A stretch of DNA of 64,000 bases. Source: Rhodospirillaceae bacterium (lineage in GTDB: Bacteria > Pseudomonadota > Alphaproteobacteria > TMED109). A model generated the notes under the pieces. It had not been told where the DNA came from and ran no database searches. It was given only the letters and a program-made list of their open reading frames with translations. Positions 23,051 through 34,557 of this stretch are shown here, piece after piece. A program made the position numbers and the translations under genes. Where the stretch lies: the NCBI GenBank assembly GCA_902571315.1, contig CACGBM010000001.1, positions 1-64,000 on the forward strand, given 5' to 3'. The stretch's first letter is position 1. Each line of letters opens with the position of its first letter.

Positions 23051-24194
23051 TATCTAAAGCTCCCCTCAAATCTGCTTCTCTTCTAGAGTTATTATTTTCC
23101 AAAACTTCTACTTTCGATTGAGGTACATAAATATCAGGACTAATTCCCTTTGCTTGTATTGAATTACCTGAGGGAGTAAAGTATCTGGCAGTAGTTAGTC
23201 TGACAGCTCCTTTGCTCGTGACTGGTATTATAGTTTGAACAGAGCCCTTGCCAAAAGTTTGCGTACCCATCAGTATTCCCCTTTTATGATCTTGCAATGC
23301 TCCTGCAACAATTTCTGATGCTGACGCAGATCCTCCATTAATTAAAACTACTATAGGAAGACCATTTGTTATATCACCTTTAGATGCATTAAATCTTTGT
23401 TCGCCTTTGTTATCTCTACCTCTTGTTGATACGATTTCACCTCTATCTAAAAATGCATCGGAAACAGATACTGCTTGATCAAGAAGACCTCCTGGATTAT
23501 TTCTTAAATCTAGTACCAATCCCTTAATATTCCCTTTCATTTCTAAGTTTAATTTATTAAATTCTTTTACAAGATTTTTAAATGTTTTTTGTGTGAAAGA
23601 GGTTATTCTTAAATAAGCAACATCTTCTTCTTTTTTTGCCTTGATAGAAGTTACTTTAATGATTGCTCTTTTTAAATTTAGATCAAATGCTTCATTTCCT
23701 TCTCTAATTATAGTTACTTTAAGTTCAGTATTAACTGGTCCTCTCATTTTATCGACAGCTTCTGATAAAGTTAGACCCATTATAGGTTCATCATCAATAT
23801 GAGAAATATAATCACCTGACTTGACCCCAGCTTTAGCCGCCGGAGTATCATCAATAGGAGAAACTACTTTTACTAAACCATTTTCCATGGTAACTTCAAT
23901 ACCTAATCCACCAAACTCTCCTTTGGTTTGAATTTTCATTTCGGTAAAGCTATCGGCATTTAGATAACTAGAATGAGGATCTAAGGATTGTAACATTCCA
24001 TTAATAGCAGCTTCTATTAATTCTTTATCTGATACCTTTTCTACGTACTCACTTCTCACCCTTTCGTATACTTCTCCAAATAAATTTAATTGCTTGTAAA
24101 CATCACCATCATCTGAAAAAAGCTTAGGTATAAAAGTTAAATATATATATGTTAAAGTTATTATTATTTTTGCTGTGCTATTAAGGTTCAACAT
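23037..24194 (-). CDS. ctpA: S41-family C-terminal processing protease (CtpA), tail out of frame
   Basis: This periplasmic serine protease removes or degrades C-terminal segments of envelope proteins. An N-terminal hydrophobic segment (residues 8-24) serves as signal peptide or anchor. A PDZ domain is around residues 95-165 (GGLGIEV, SGDYISHIDD) and the protease domain has LDLRNNPGG, the nucleophile serine in GSASASEIV and the catalytic lysine in FGKGSVQT. At 385 aa it is shorter than the usual ~430-440, because a frame break in an A8 run removes the last ~40 residues (see 22916-23050). It follows envC by 11 bases, a normal alphaproteobacterial pairing. Confidence 0.93.
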   Translation of the reverse strand: MLNLNSTAKIIITLTYIYLTFIPKLFSDDGDVYKQLNLFGEVYERVRSEYVEKVSDKELIEAAINGMLQSLDPHSSYLNADSFTEMKIQTKGEFGGLGIEVTMENGLVKVVSPIDDTPAAKAGVKSGDYISHIDDEPIMGLTLSEAVDKMRGPVNTELKVTIIREGNEAFDLNLKRAIIKVTSIKAKKEEDVAYLRITSFTQKTFKNLVKEFNKLNLEMKGNIKGLVLDLRNNPGGLLDQAVSVSDAFLDRGEIVSTRGRDNKGEQRFNASKGDITNGLPIVVLINGGSASASEIVAGALQDHKRGILMGTQTFGKGSVQTIIPVTSKGAVRLTTARYFTPSGNSIQAKGISPDIYVPQSKVEVLENNNSRREADLRGALDSEKK

Positions 24195-24205
24195 TATTTT
24201 CCTCT

Positions 24206-25273
24206 TTAGTTAATTTTAGCCCACTTATTAGGACTTATTGTTTTTCCTTTGAATCTAAATTCCATGTAAAAATTATTATTATCATTACTATTAATATCAC
24301 CTAAAACCATACCTTTTTCAAGCCAATCTCCAGTTTTGCAATTAATATTACTTAATCCCGATAAGATAAGATGATATCCACTACTTAAATCTAAAATTAT
24401 CATATTACCATAACCCTTGAAAAAATCAGCATAAACTACAAGACTATTCTTAGGAGCTATTAATTTAGTATCATTAATTACAGATAAGTTTATTCCTGTA
24501 TTAAATTTCTCTTTATAAATCTTTTTAATATTAATTCTTTTTAAGGGTAATATATCTTGTAGTTTATCAAACTTAAAATCTCCGAATAATTTAGAATTAA
24601 AATTATCACTTTCGAAGTCTTCTATCAGGGATTTGATTTTATTAGCTTTGTTTTGAATTTTATTTTTTTGTAATATATTTTTTTGCTTTTCGATTTCATT
24701 AATAATCGTTTCAGCAAGTAATCCTTCTAGATCACTTGATTTATTTTTAAAGGATAGTTCTATATTATATAAAGAATTTTTTAATTTACTTAAGATAATT
24801 TGATATTTTTTTATTTCACTTTCAATTTCTAAATAAGTATTATTATAATCGTTATATAAAAAGCTATAATTTTCTAAAATTATTTTTGAAATACTATCTT
24901 TTTTTTCTGAATAAGACCTTTCATATTTAGATATTAGAACATTGTTCAGTAGCAGGCTTTTATTATTTTTAATAGAATTTTTTAAAGCTAAAATTTCAAC
25001 TAATGATTTTTTTTTTTTTTGAATATATTCTTCTAAAAACTTTTTTTCGGAATAGCCTTGTTTAATTAACTTTTTATATTTTAGTACATTTGACTTAGCT
25101 TTACTTAAACTTTTTTTAACTTCCTTTTCAACCTTTAAAAGCTCGAGGTATATTTCTTTATTGTTTAAAAGTTTTTTTTCTATTTTTTCTAATTGCTTTA
25201 AATTAGAGTCTTTTGCATAAACAGCCAAGCTATTTATAATAATAAGGAAATATATTAAAAATAAGTATTTCAC
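24206..25273 (-). CDS. EnvC-like murein hydrolase activator (coiled coil plus degenerate M23/LytM domain)
   Basis: This periplasmic protein probably activates amidases at the septum. It has a signal peptide (MKYLFLIYFLIIINSLAVYA), a long lysine-rich coiled coil over residues 22-210, and a C-terminal LytM fold (about 255-355) with APKNSLVVYADFFKGYGNMIILD and YHLILSGLS. The zinc ligands of active M23 peptidases (HxxxD and HxH) are not kept, as in EnvC activators. A run of 14 A's lies in the coiled-coil coding region without breaking the frame. It lies between rsfS and ctpA; rlmH, which often sits here, is absent. Confidence 0.85.
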   Translation of the reverse strand: MKYLFLIYFLIIINSLAVYAKDSNLKQLEKIEKKLLNNKEIYLELLKVEKEVKKSLSKAKSNVLKYKKLIKQGYSEKKFLEEYIQKKKKSLVEILALKNSIKNNKSLLLNNVLISKYERSYSEKKDSISKIILENYSFLYNDYNNTYLEIESEIKKYQIILSKLKNSLYNIELSFKNKSSDLEGLLAETIINEIEKQKNILQKNKIQNKANKIKSLIEDFESDNFNSKLFGDFKFDKLQDILPLKRINIKKIYKEKFNTGINLSVINDTKLIAPKNSLVVYADFFKGYGNMIILDLSSGYHLILSGLSNINCKTGDWLEKGMVLGDINSNDNNNFYMEFRFKGKTISPNKWAKIN

Positions 25274-25295
25274 ATGTTTAATATAACTAAGAGTT

Positions 25296-25649
25296 TTATT
25301 TTATATAGGAATTTATTTCTTCTTCTGCCCACATTTTCTCTAGCCCATAATATTCTCTAACTTCACTTCTAAACAAGTGTATTATTACGTCTCCTGCATC
25401 AACTAAAACCCAATCTCCATTTCTTTTGCCTTCAACATTTAAAGTATTTAGATTTTCTTTTTTTAGAGTTTCTATTAAATAGTTAGATAGAGAAATAACA
25501 TGCCTATTAGACGTACCAGAACAAATTATCATAAAGTCTGCAATGCTTGATTTTTTCTCTAAATTAATTTTAATAATATCTTTTGCTTTATTATCTGAAA
25601 GCACCTTATAAATTATTTTTGAAATATAATCATCTATTTTATGCATCAC
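25296..25649 (-). CDS. rsfS: Ribosomal silencing factor RsfS
   Basis: RsfS binds ribosomal protein L14 and prevents subunit joining when nutrients are low. The 117 aa carry the family marks KKSSIADFMIICSGTSNRHVISLS, EGKRNGDWVLVDAGDVIIHLF and REYYGLEKMW. Length is normal for the family. It is separated by one base from nadD, the usual partner. Confidence 0.95.
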   Translation of the reverse strand: MMHKIDDYISKIIYKVLSDNKAKDIIKINLEKKSSIADFMIICSGTSNRHVISLSNYLIETLKKENLNTLNVEGKRNGDWVLVDAGDVIIHLFRSEVREYYGLEKMWAEEEINSYIK

Positions 25650-25650
25650 A

Positions 25651-26220
25651 TTAGTATCCTATATTTTTTCTTAAAATGGTAGAACTATTACTATCAGGTT
25701 TAATGTTTAAAAAAGACCAGGCAGGAAGTTTTTTTTTGTATTTCATTTCCCTAATATTAAATCTTCTATTCCAGAATTTTTTTGAGGCTTTGGAGTTTAA
25801 TGACTTATAAAAATAGCCTTTTCTATTTACAATTATGATAGGACAGATGTAGAAAATCTTTTGCCAATTATACCAATTATGCATGTTATATAAATTATCG
25901 GCTCCCATAATCCAATAAAAATTAATCTTTGGCATGATTTTATGAAGTTTTCTTACTGTATCATAAGTAAAATTTGTTCCTAATCTTAACTCTAAGGCTT
26001 GAGGCTTAATTTTAAAATTATTATTTATAAGATAAGCACTAGATAATCTATTTTCTAAATTTACAAACTGATTTTTTTTTTTTAGAGGATTTTGGGAAGT
26101 AACAAGCCACCATAATTGATTTAATCCTAAAATATTAATAATTTTATTACTTATGTATAAATGGCCAGAGTGAGCGGGATCAAAACTTCCTCCCAATAAG
26201 CCAATATTAGATTTGGACAA
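25651..26220 (-). CDS. nadD: Nicotinate-nucleotide adenylyltransferase
   Basis: NadD adenylates nicotinate mononucleotide in NAD synthesis. The nucleotidyltransferase signature GGSFDPAHSGHLYIS is at the N-terminus, WWLVTSQNPLKK and WIMGADNL in the middle, and the second ATP site SNSSTILRKN at the C-terminus. At 189 aa it is slightly short but complete. It is embedded between proA and rsfS in the conserved obgE-proBA-nadD-rsfS string. Confidence 0.93.
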   Translation of the reverse strand: MSKSNIGLLGGSFDPAHSGHLYISNKIINILGLNQLWWLVTSQNPLKKKNQFVNLENRLSSAYLINNNFKIKPQALELRLGTNFTYDTVRKLHKIMPKINFYWIMGADNLYNMHNWYNWQKIFYICPIIIVNRKGYFYKSLNSKASKKFWNRRFNIREMKYKKKLPAWSFLNIKPDSNSSTILRKNIGY

Positions 26221-26243
26221 ATTATTGAATAAGCTATTTTTTT

Positions 26244-27503
26244 TTATTGTCTTAATTGACCATTTCCTTTTACTAGGTATTTATAGGTTGTGAGTTCTTG
26301 AGTGCTTACTGGACCTCTAGCATGAAGTTTGCCAGTAGATATTCCTATTTCTGCTCCCAACCCAAACTCTGCTCCGTCAGCAAATTGGGTAGAAGTATTA
26401 TGCATTACTATGGCGCTCTCTATTTCAGTCAAAAATAATTTAGCATTTTTTGCATTGTTTGTAATTATTGCATCGGTATGTTTTGAGCTATAATCATTTA
26501 TGTGCTTAATTGCTTCATTTAAACTATTAACTACTTTTATTGATACTATTGCATCTAAGTATTCTTTTTTCCAATCCTGTTCACTTGCCTTTTTGATCTT
26601 TTTGCTAATTGAAGCTACATCATTATCTCCTCTTACTTCACAGCCAGCATTTAAAAGTTTTTCTAATAAATTCGGTAATACTTGCTTTGCAATGTCCTTA
26701 TGACAAAGTATGGTTTCCGTTGCTCCACATATACTAGTTCTTCTCATTTTTGCATTATAAGTTATATTTATGGCCATATTTTTGTTAGCAAACTTATCAA
26801 TATAAGTATGGCAAATCCCGTCTAAATGAGAAAATACCGGTATATTACTGTTTTTCCTTACTGTTTTAATAAGTTCTTTTCCTCCTCTTGGGACTAAAAC
26901 ATCAATGTATTTATCCATCTTTAGTAATTGGTTTACTGAGGTTCTAGAATAATTTTTAAGTGAGGATACGATATTTGTATTTAAAGCGGTTTTTTTTAAA
27001 GAATATTTTATTATATCTATTATTGTTTCATTAGTATGTTTAGCTTCTTTTCCTCCTTTTAATATTACAGCATTACCAGATTTTATACATAAGCAGGCTA
27101 CATCACATGCAACATTTGGTCTTGATTCAAATATTACAGCGATTACTCCTAACGGAACTGATACTTTAGTTATTTTTAAACCATTAGGTCTTAATTTTTT
27201 TATAAGTTCTTTTCCAATGGGGTCTTCGAGTTCTGATATATTGAGAACATCTCTAGCCATATTTTTAATGCGTTCTTCATTAAGTAGTAATCTATCAAGA
27301 AGAGGCGAAGGAATTTTGTTTTTCTTTGCAGCTATATAGTCTTTTTTATTTGCTGCAGTTATTTTATTTATAGATTTTAATATTTGATTAGCAATTAATT
27401 TTAAAGCAATATTTCTTTCTTTATTTGAAGATATAGCTAATTTATACGAGGCATCCTTAGCTTTCTTACAAATGAGTTCTACACTATTTAATTTCTCAAT
27501 CAT
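26244..27503 (-). CDS. proA: Gamma-glutamyl phosphate reductase
   Basis: ProA reduces gamma-glutamyl phosphate to glutamate semialdehyde in proline synthesis. Family marks are VPLGVIAVIFESRPNV, LVPRGGKELI, the catalytic cysteine in RRTSICGATET, and the C-terminal GLGAEIGISTGKLHARGPV. Length (419 aa) is standard. One base separates it from proB, which supplies its substrate. Confidence 0.97.
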   Translation of the reverse strand: MIEKLNSVELICKKAKDASYKLAISSNKERNIALKLIANQILKSINKITAANKKDYIAAKKNKIPSPLLDRLLLNEERIKNMARDVLNISELEDPIGKELIKKLRPNGLKITKVSVPLGVIAVIFESRPNVACDVACLCIKSGNAVILKGGKEAKHTNETIIDIIKYSLKKTALNTNIVSSLKNYSRTSVNQLLKMDKYIDVLVPRGGKELIKTVRKNSNIPVFSHLDGICHTYIDKFANKNMAINITYNAKMRRTSICGATETILCHKDIAKQVLPNLLEKLLNAGCEVRGDNDVASISKKIKKASEQDWKKEYLDAIVSIKVVNSLNEAIKHINDYSSKHTDAIITNNAKNAKLFLTEIESAIVMHNTSTQFADGAEFGLGAEIGISTGKLHARGPVSTQELTTYKYLVKGNGQLRQ

Positions 27504-27504
27504 A

Positions 27505-29902
<2,398 letters not shown>

Positions 29903-29905
29903 ATT

Positions 29906-30346
29906 CTATTCCTTTTTTGGTTTGGGTTGTTTAGTTTTTAAAACTTTTTTACTGCTTGCTTCTTTTTTTGTTGAGTCAGTATTTTTTTTAGCAACTGAAA
30001 CTTTTTTCTTATTATCTTTACCGATACTTTTACCATCTAGCAATATATCGTTAATTTTAACAACTGATAAACTTTGTCTATGTCCGTTTAACCTTCTGGA
30101 ATTATGTCTTCTTCTTTTTTTGAAGACCAATACTTTTTTATCTTTTTTATTTTCTAGAATTTCAATTTTTACCTCGACGTTGTTTAAGTAAGGTTTTCCT
30201 ATGTAGTCTTTATTATCCACATTGCATGCAAGAACTTCTTTTATACTGAGAGTTTTACCTTTATCTTGCCCAAGGTAGTCTAGCTTTATAATATCACCAG
30301 TCTGAACCTTGTATTGTTTACCACCGTTTTTGAGCACAACAAACAT
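29906..30346 (-). CDS. rplU: 50S ribosomal protein L21 with lysine-rich C-terminal extension
   Basis: The L21 core is at residues 1-102: MFVVLKNGGKQYKVQTGDII at the start and the RNA-binding RRRHNSRRLNGHRQ near residue 90. After it comes a low-complexity tail of about 40 residues rich in K, S and T, ending KQPKPKKE. The core is normal; the tail makes the protein 146 aa versus the usual ~103. Such tails occur in other Alphaproteobacteria. It heads the long minus-strand run and has its own candidate promoter. Confidence 0.97.
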   Translation of the reverse strand: MFVVLKNGGKQYKVQTGDIIKLDYLGQDKGKTLSIKEVLACNVDNKDYIGKPYLNNVEVKIEILENKKDKKVLVFKKRRRHNSRRLNGHRQSLSVVKINDILLDGKSIGKDNKKKVSVAKKNTDSTKKEASSKKVLKTKQPKPKKE

Positions 30347-30371
30347 AATTTACCTTAAAAAAAATAATATT

Positions 30372-30399
30372 AATATATACCTGTTAACACCAGTGTAAA
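30372..30399 (-). promoter_or_regulatory. Candidate sigma-70-type promoter of rplU-rpmA-obgE
   Basis: Read on the minus strand, TTTACA (30394-30399, 5 of 6 matches) is 16 bases from TATATT (30372-30377, 5 of 6). The -10 ends about 25 bases before the L21 start at 30346, giving a short leader. The -35 overlaps an imperfect palindrome. It is one of the clearest promoter-like pairs in the window, and the 103-base spacer is one of its few real intergenic regions. Confidence 0.5.
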
Positions 30400-30400
30400 C
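30383..30400. repeat. Imperfect 8-bp palindrome over the rplU promoter
   Basis: GTTAACAC-CA-GTGTAAAC has 8-bp arms with one mismatch and a two-base centre. It covers the -35 and most of the spacer of the candidate rplU promoter and also lies about 50 bases upstream of the divergent gamma-glutamyltransferase start. It could be an operator or a chance repeat. Confidence 0.4.
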
Positions 30401-30449
30401 AAGAGAAAAATTATTTTTATTTGTAAAAATATTAAGGTATAAGTTAATT

Positions 30450-32036
30450 ATGAGAAATTTACATATACCATCAAGATCACCTATTTATAGTAAAAATGCT
30501 ATGGTAGCAACTTCACATCCTCAAGCTACTATGAAAGCCTTAGAAATAATTAAAAAAGGCGGTAATGCTATTGATGCTGCTGTAACAGCTGCATCAGTGC
30601 TAGCTGTAGTGGAAGCTCATTCTACAGGAATTGGAGGAGACTGTTTTTGTATTTTTTATAGTAATAAAGATAAAAAAGTAGTTGCATTAAATGGATCGGG
30701 AAATCTACCAAGTAAAGTTAATTATGATAATATAATTAAAACAGAAGACAATCTTATAGACCCTTATTCTCATAGTGCAATTACCGTACCCGGAGCAGTC
30801 GCAGCGTGGTGTAAATTAGTTAAAGATTATGGGAATTTAGAGTTAGCAGATATTTTAAGTCCAGCAATAAAATTAGCAAAAGAAGGTTATGTGGTGGCTG
30901 ATGTCATAGCTGATATGTGGAAGAGAGAAGAGGATAAATTAAAAGTTGATAAAGCTGCTAAAAGAATTTTTTTGAAAAATGAGAAAGCATATAAAATTGG
31001 CGAAATTCATAAACAGGAACAACTTTCTGAAACTTTAGAGTATATAGCAAAAAATGGTAGGGATGGATTTTATGATGGATATGTTGCCAAAGATATAATA
31101 ACTAAAATTAACAAGTTAGGAGGGCAGCTATCACTTGAAGACTTAGCAAACTTCCAAGCTGAATATGTGGATCCTATTAAAATAGATTATAATGGATATC
31201 AAGTATACGAATGCCCTCCAAATGGTCAGGGTATTGTAGCCTTAATGATGTTAAATATCTTATCTAATATGGGTATCAATAAATACGAACCTAATGATTA
31301 TAGAAGGATACATATTGAAGCTGAAGCTACTAAGTTGGCTTTTCTTCATAGAAACAAATATTTAGGCGATCCTACCTTTACTGAAATACCTGTTCAAAAA
31401 ATGTTGTCTAAAGATTATGGAATGCATTTAAGTAATAAGATTAAAGAAGATTCTGTATTAGAGAATTTAGATATAAAAAAATTAGAAAATAATAAAGATA
31501 CTGTATATATTAGTGTCGTAGATAATGAGGGTAATTTTGTTTCTTTTATTAACTCAATTTTTCATCCTTTTGGAAGTGGAATAGTAACAGAAAATACTGG
31601 AATATTGCTACATAATAGAGGAGCTTCTTTTAACTTGGATCAAAATCATCCAAACTTTTATATGCCCTTAAAAAAACCAATGCATACTATTATTCCTGCA
31701 CTATTAATGAAAAATAATAGACCAATTATGCCTTTTGGGGTTATGGGAGCACACTATCAACCAGTTGGGCAAGTTCATTTTTTAACTAATGTATTAGATT
31801 ATGGTATGGATGTACAAATGGCTTTAGATCATTCACGATCTTTCCATTTTGATAATAACCTAGCACTTGAGAAAACTATTTCTTTAGAAAATTTTGATAA
31901 GTTAGAAAAATTAGGACATAAAGTTACTTACTGTGACCTTCCTCATGGAGGAGGACAAGCTATTTTACTCAGAGATAATGGTGTATTAGTTGGTGGTTCA
32001 GATCCAAGGAAAGACGGGTTAGCTTTGGGATTTTAA
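30450..32036 (+). CDS. ggt: Gamma-glutamyltransferase family protein
   Basis: This is an Ntn-hydrolase of the GGT family, which cleaves or transfers gamma-glutamyl groups or hydrolyses related acyl amides. It begins with MVATSHPQAT, GNAIDAAVTAASVLAVVEAHSTGIGGD, and keeps the autoprocessing threonine region KDTVYISVVDNEGN followed by FGSGIV, and the C-terminal GGGQAILL and GGSDPRKDG. No signal peptide is seen, so it may be cytoplasmic, unlike classical periplasmic GGT. Length (528 aa) is within the family range. It is divergent from rplU and convergent with a PanE-like gene. The substrate is unknown. Confidence 0.9.
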   Translation: MRNLHIPSRSPIYSKNAMVATSHPQATMKALEIIKKGGNAIDAAVTAASVLAVVEAHSTGIGGDCFCIFYSNKDKKVVALNGSGNLPSKVNYDNIIKTEDNLIDPYSHSAITVPGAVAAWCKLVKDYGNLELADILSPAIKLAKEGYVVADVIADMWKREEDKLKVDKAAKRIFLKNEKAYKIGEIHKQEQLSETLEYIAKNGRDGFYDGYVAKDIITKINKLGGQLSLEDLANFQAEYVDPIKIDYNGYQVYECPPNGQGIVALMMLNILSNMGINKYEPNDYRRIHIEAEATKLAFLHRNKYLGDPTFTEIPVQKMLSKDYGMHLSNKIKEDSVLENLDIKKLENNKDTVYISVVDNEGNFVSFINSIFHPFGSGIVTENTGILLHNRGASFNLDQNHPNFYMPLKKPMHTIIPALLMKNNRPIMPFGVMGAHYQPVGQVHFLTNVLDYGMDVQMALDHSRSFHFDNNLALEKTISLENFDKLEKLGHKVTYCDLPHGGGQAILLRDNGVLVGGSDPRKDGLALGF

Positions 32037-32042
32037 TAATAC

Positions 32043-33029
32043 TTAATCAACATAACAATTATTTTCAACAGCAAAAAATTTTGATAATGCGAATATGGTA
32101 TTGATTGTAGGTATATTTGTATTAGTTAAATTTCCTAATTCTACAAGTGATTTAATCAGAGCATTTAATTCTAAAGGTTTTTTTTCCTCAAAATCTTGTA
32201 AGGTAGAGGTTTTATGATCACCAACCAGTCTTGCTCCTTCAATTCTTTTTTCTATATCTAACTTCATTGGAATATTTAATTTTTGAGCTATATCATTAGC
32301 CTCAGTCATCATATTAAATATTATATTTTTAGTTTCTCGGGTTTCACACATTTTCTTTAAGGTTGCTTTAGTAATTATAGATAAAGGATTAAAAGAGCTA
32401 TTGCCAATTAATTTTAACCAAATATCACTTCTTATATTTTTACTAATAGGTGCTTTTATTCCTGCTGACATGAAAAGTTTTGATAATCCTTCAACTCTTG
32501 TAGTTCTTAAATTATCTGGTTCACCAATAATTAACCTTTTGCCTTCAACATGTTCAATGATACCTGGACTTTTTATAAATGCTGCTGGATAAACTACACA
32601 TCCTATCACCCTAGAGGGTTTAAAAAATTTCCACTGAAATTCATTTGGGTCTACTGATCGTAATTGATAATTATCGTAATTTCCTCCAAACTTATAGAAG
32701 AACCACCAAGGAACCCCATTTAAGGTAGGTAATATTACAGATGACTCATGTAATAGTTGACTAACATGTTTGGCCGTATTATTAGCGGAATGGGCTTTTA
32801 AGCCATTAATTACTAAATCAAATTTTCCTATATCTGAAATATCCTGATACACATCAAACTTTTGACGAATATCTAAATTATATTCTTTGCTTTTGAATAC
32901 TAGTCCATTTTTTTTTATTTCATTGTAGTGTTCTCCTCTGGCTATAAGGGTCACATCTATATTATTATACTTAAGCAATGAGCCTATCATACCACCTATT
33001 GCTCCAGCACCAAATATACAAATCCTCAT
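32043..33029 (-). CDS. Ketopantoate reductase (ApbA/PanE) family oxidoreductase
   Basis: This NADP-dependent reductase has the N-terminal Rossmann loop ICIFGAGAIGGMIGSLL, the lysine-containing NGLKAHSA region (catalytic Lys equivalent), and the ApbA C-terminal helical domain with WLKLIGNSSFNPLSIIT. The segment NGVPWWFFYKFGG is characteristic of a subgroup of PanE paralogues often found in catabolic clusters, so it may not be the pantothenate enzyme. Its ATG overlaps the upstream ligase stop by one base (TAATG), so the two are a coupled pair. Fold assignment is secure; substrate is not. Confidence 0.85.
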   Translation of the reverse strand: MRICIFGAGAIGGMIGSLLKYNNIDVTLIARGEHYNEIKKNGLVFKSKEYNLDIRQKFDVYQDISDIGKFDLVINGLKAHSANNTAKHVSQLLHESSVILPTLNGVPWWFFYKFGGNYDNYQLRSVDPNEFQWKFFKPSRVIGCVVYPAAFIKSPGIIEHVEGKRLIIGEPDNLRTTRVEGLSKLFMSAGIKAPISKNIRSDIWLKLIGNSSFNPLSIITKATLKKMCETRETKNIIFNMMTEANDIAQKLNIPMKLDIEKRIEGARLVGDHKTSTLQDFEEKKPLELNALIKSLVELGNLTNTNIPTINTIFALSKFFAVENNCYVD

Positions 33030-34513
33030 TATTCTATTCCCAGTTTTTTTGCTAAACCTATTCTTTGTATTTTACCAGTAGCACCTACTGGAATTTCATC
33101 AACAATGTATATGTTTTTTGGAATTTTAAAACGTGCTAATTTATTTTGTGCAAAGTCTTTTAATTCATTAGGTTTACATTTTTTTTTATTTTTAAGCACA
33201 ACTGCTAAAGAAATGTCTTCTCCTAATTTAGGATGTTTAACAGAAAAAGATATAGCTTTTGAAACTTTAGAATGCTTCATAAAGACTTCATCTACTTCTT
33301 TGGGGCTAATCTTTTCACCACCTCTATTGATAATTTCTTTTATTCTACCAGATATGTAAAGATAACCATCCTTATCGAAATAGCCTAAGTCTCCTGTTCT
33401 AAACCAGCCATGAAAGAAACTTTCTTTATTTGCTTTTGAATTAGCTAAATATCCATTTAGAACATTTTTCCCTTTAATTAATACTTCTCCCTCTTTTTTA
33501 TTGCTAAGGAATTTGTTGCTTTGATCCATTATCTTGACTTGCAGTCCAATAGGTTTTCCTACGCTATTAATTTTTCTTTTTTTAGGGGGTAAAAGATTTG
33601 AGGTCATCTGATGGGCTGCCTCAGTCATTCCATAACTCTCTATTACAGGAACTTTAAAAGTACTTTCTAGGCTTTTAAATACATTAGAAGGTAACGATGC
33701 AGATGAGGACCTAATAAATCTTAGCTTACTATTTTTAATTATCTTTTTATTATTTTTTGACCTATCCAAGATTGATTGCAACATGGTTGGTACAGCTGTA
33801 AACCAGGTGGGTTTGTACTTTTCTATAAAACTATAAAAAGTAAGCACATTAAATTTAGGTAAAGCTACTACACTTCCTCCTGAATAAAGTGGAGCTAATA
33901 TAGATGCTATAATTCCGTGAATGTGAAATGAAGGCATTAAAATAATATTTTTATCTGTTTTTTTTAGGTTCAGTGCATTAGAAATATTTAGTGAACTATT
34001 GATAATATTTTGATGGGTAAGAGCAACCATTTTTGGTCTGGATGTAGTGCCTGATGTGTGCAAAATTAAAGCTGTATCATATAAATTTGCTACCATGTTT
34101 TTGATTTTACTATTTTTCAAACTTTTTTTATCAACTTTAAAGAGAAAATCTTCTAGCCTAATTATTTTTACTTTATTTTTATAAGATATTTTTATAGAAG
34201 GATGGTTGCTTGGCAAATTTGTAATTAATGCTTTAGGTTTCAAGTCTTTAAAATAAAAATCAAACTCTGAAGTAGTATAATTAGGATTTAGTGGTGCCGC
34301 CACTGTAGAATTAATGCAGCTTAAGAAACTTGTTATAAACTCGGGGCCATTTTCCAAGACTATGGCAATTGTATCTTTTTTTTTAATAGCTAATTTTTTT
34401 AATATAATTGTATTATATTCTATAATTTGTAATAAACTATTCGAATTAATATTATTGTTTTCATAAATAATATTTAAACTTTTTTTGTTTTTTAATTTAG
34501 ATACTAAATTCAT
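33029..34513 (-). CDS. AMP-dependent acyl-CoA synthetase, oxalate-CoA ligase (Pcs60/AAE3)-like
   Basis: This ANL-superfamily ligase activates a carboxylate as its adenylate, then as CoA thioester. Motif A3 is LHTSGTTSRPKMV, A5 reads ESYGMTEAAHQM, A7 is WFRTGDLGYFD, A8 is ISGRIKEIINRGGEKISP and the catalytic lysine is in PVGATGKIQR. The MTEAAHQMTSN and GEKISPKEVD context closely resembles plant and yeast oxalyl-CoA synthetases. Length (494 aa) is right. No oxalyl-CoA decarboxylase is seen in the window, so the substrate remains inferred. It is coupled to the PanE-like gene and divergent from the aminotransferase. Confidence 0.8.
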   Translation of the reverse strand: MNLVSKLKNKKSLNIIYENNNINSNSLLQIIEYNTIILKKLAIKKKDTIAIVLENGPEFITSFLSCINSTVAAPLNPNYTTSEFDFYFKDLKPKALITNLPSNHPSIKISYKNKVKIIRLEDFLFKVDKKSLKNSKIKNMVANLYDTALILHTSGTTSRPKMVALTHQNIINSSLNISNALNLKKTDKNIILMPSFHIHGIIASILAPLYSGGSVVALPKFNVLTFYSFIEKYKPTWFTAVPTMLQSILDRSKNNKKIIKNSKLRFIRSSSASLPSNVFKSLESTFKVPVIESYGMTEAAHQMTSNLLPPKKRKINSVGKPIGLQVKIMDQSNKFLSNKKEGEVLIKGKNVLNGYLANSKANKESFFHGWFRTGDLGYFDKDGYLYISGRIKEIINRGGEKISPKEVDEVFMKHSKVSKAISFSVKHPKLGEDISLAVVLKNKKKCKPNELKDFAQNKLARFKIPKNIYIVDEIPVGATGKIQRIGLAKKLGIE

Positions 34514-34557
34514 ACTTTACAGTTAATAAATTTTAAAATTTATAGTATATTAATATT

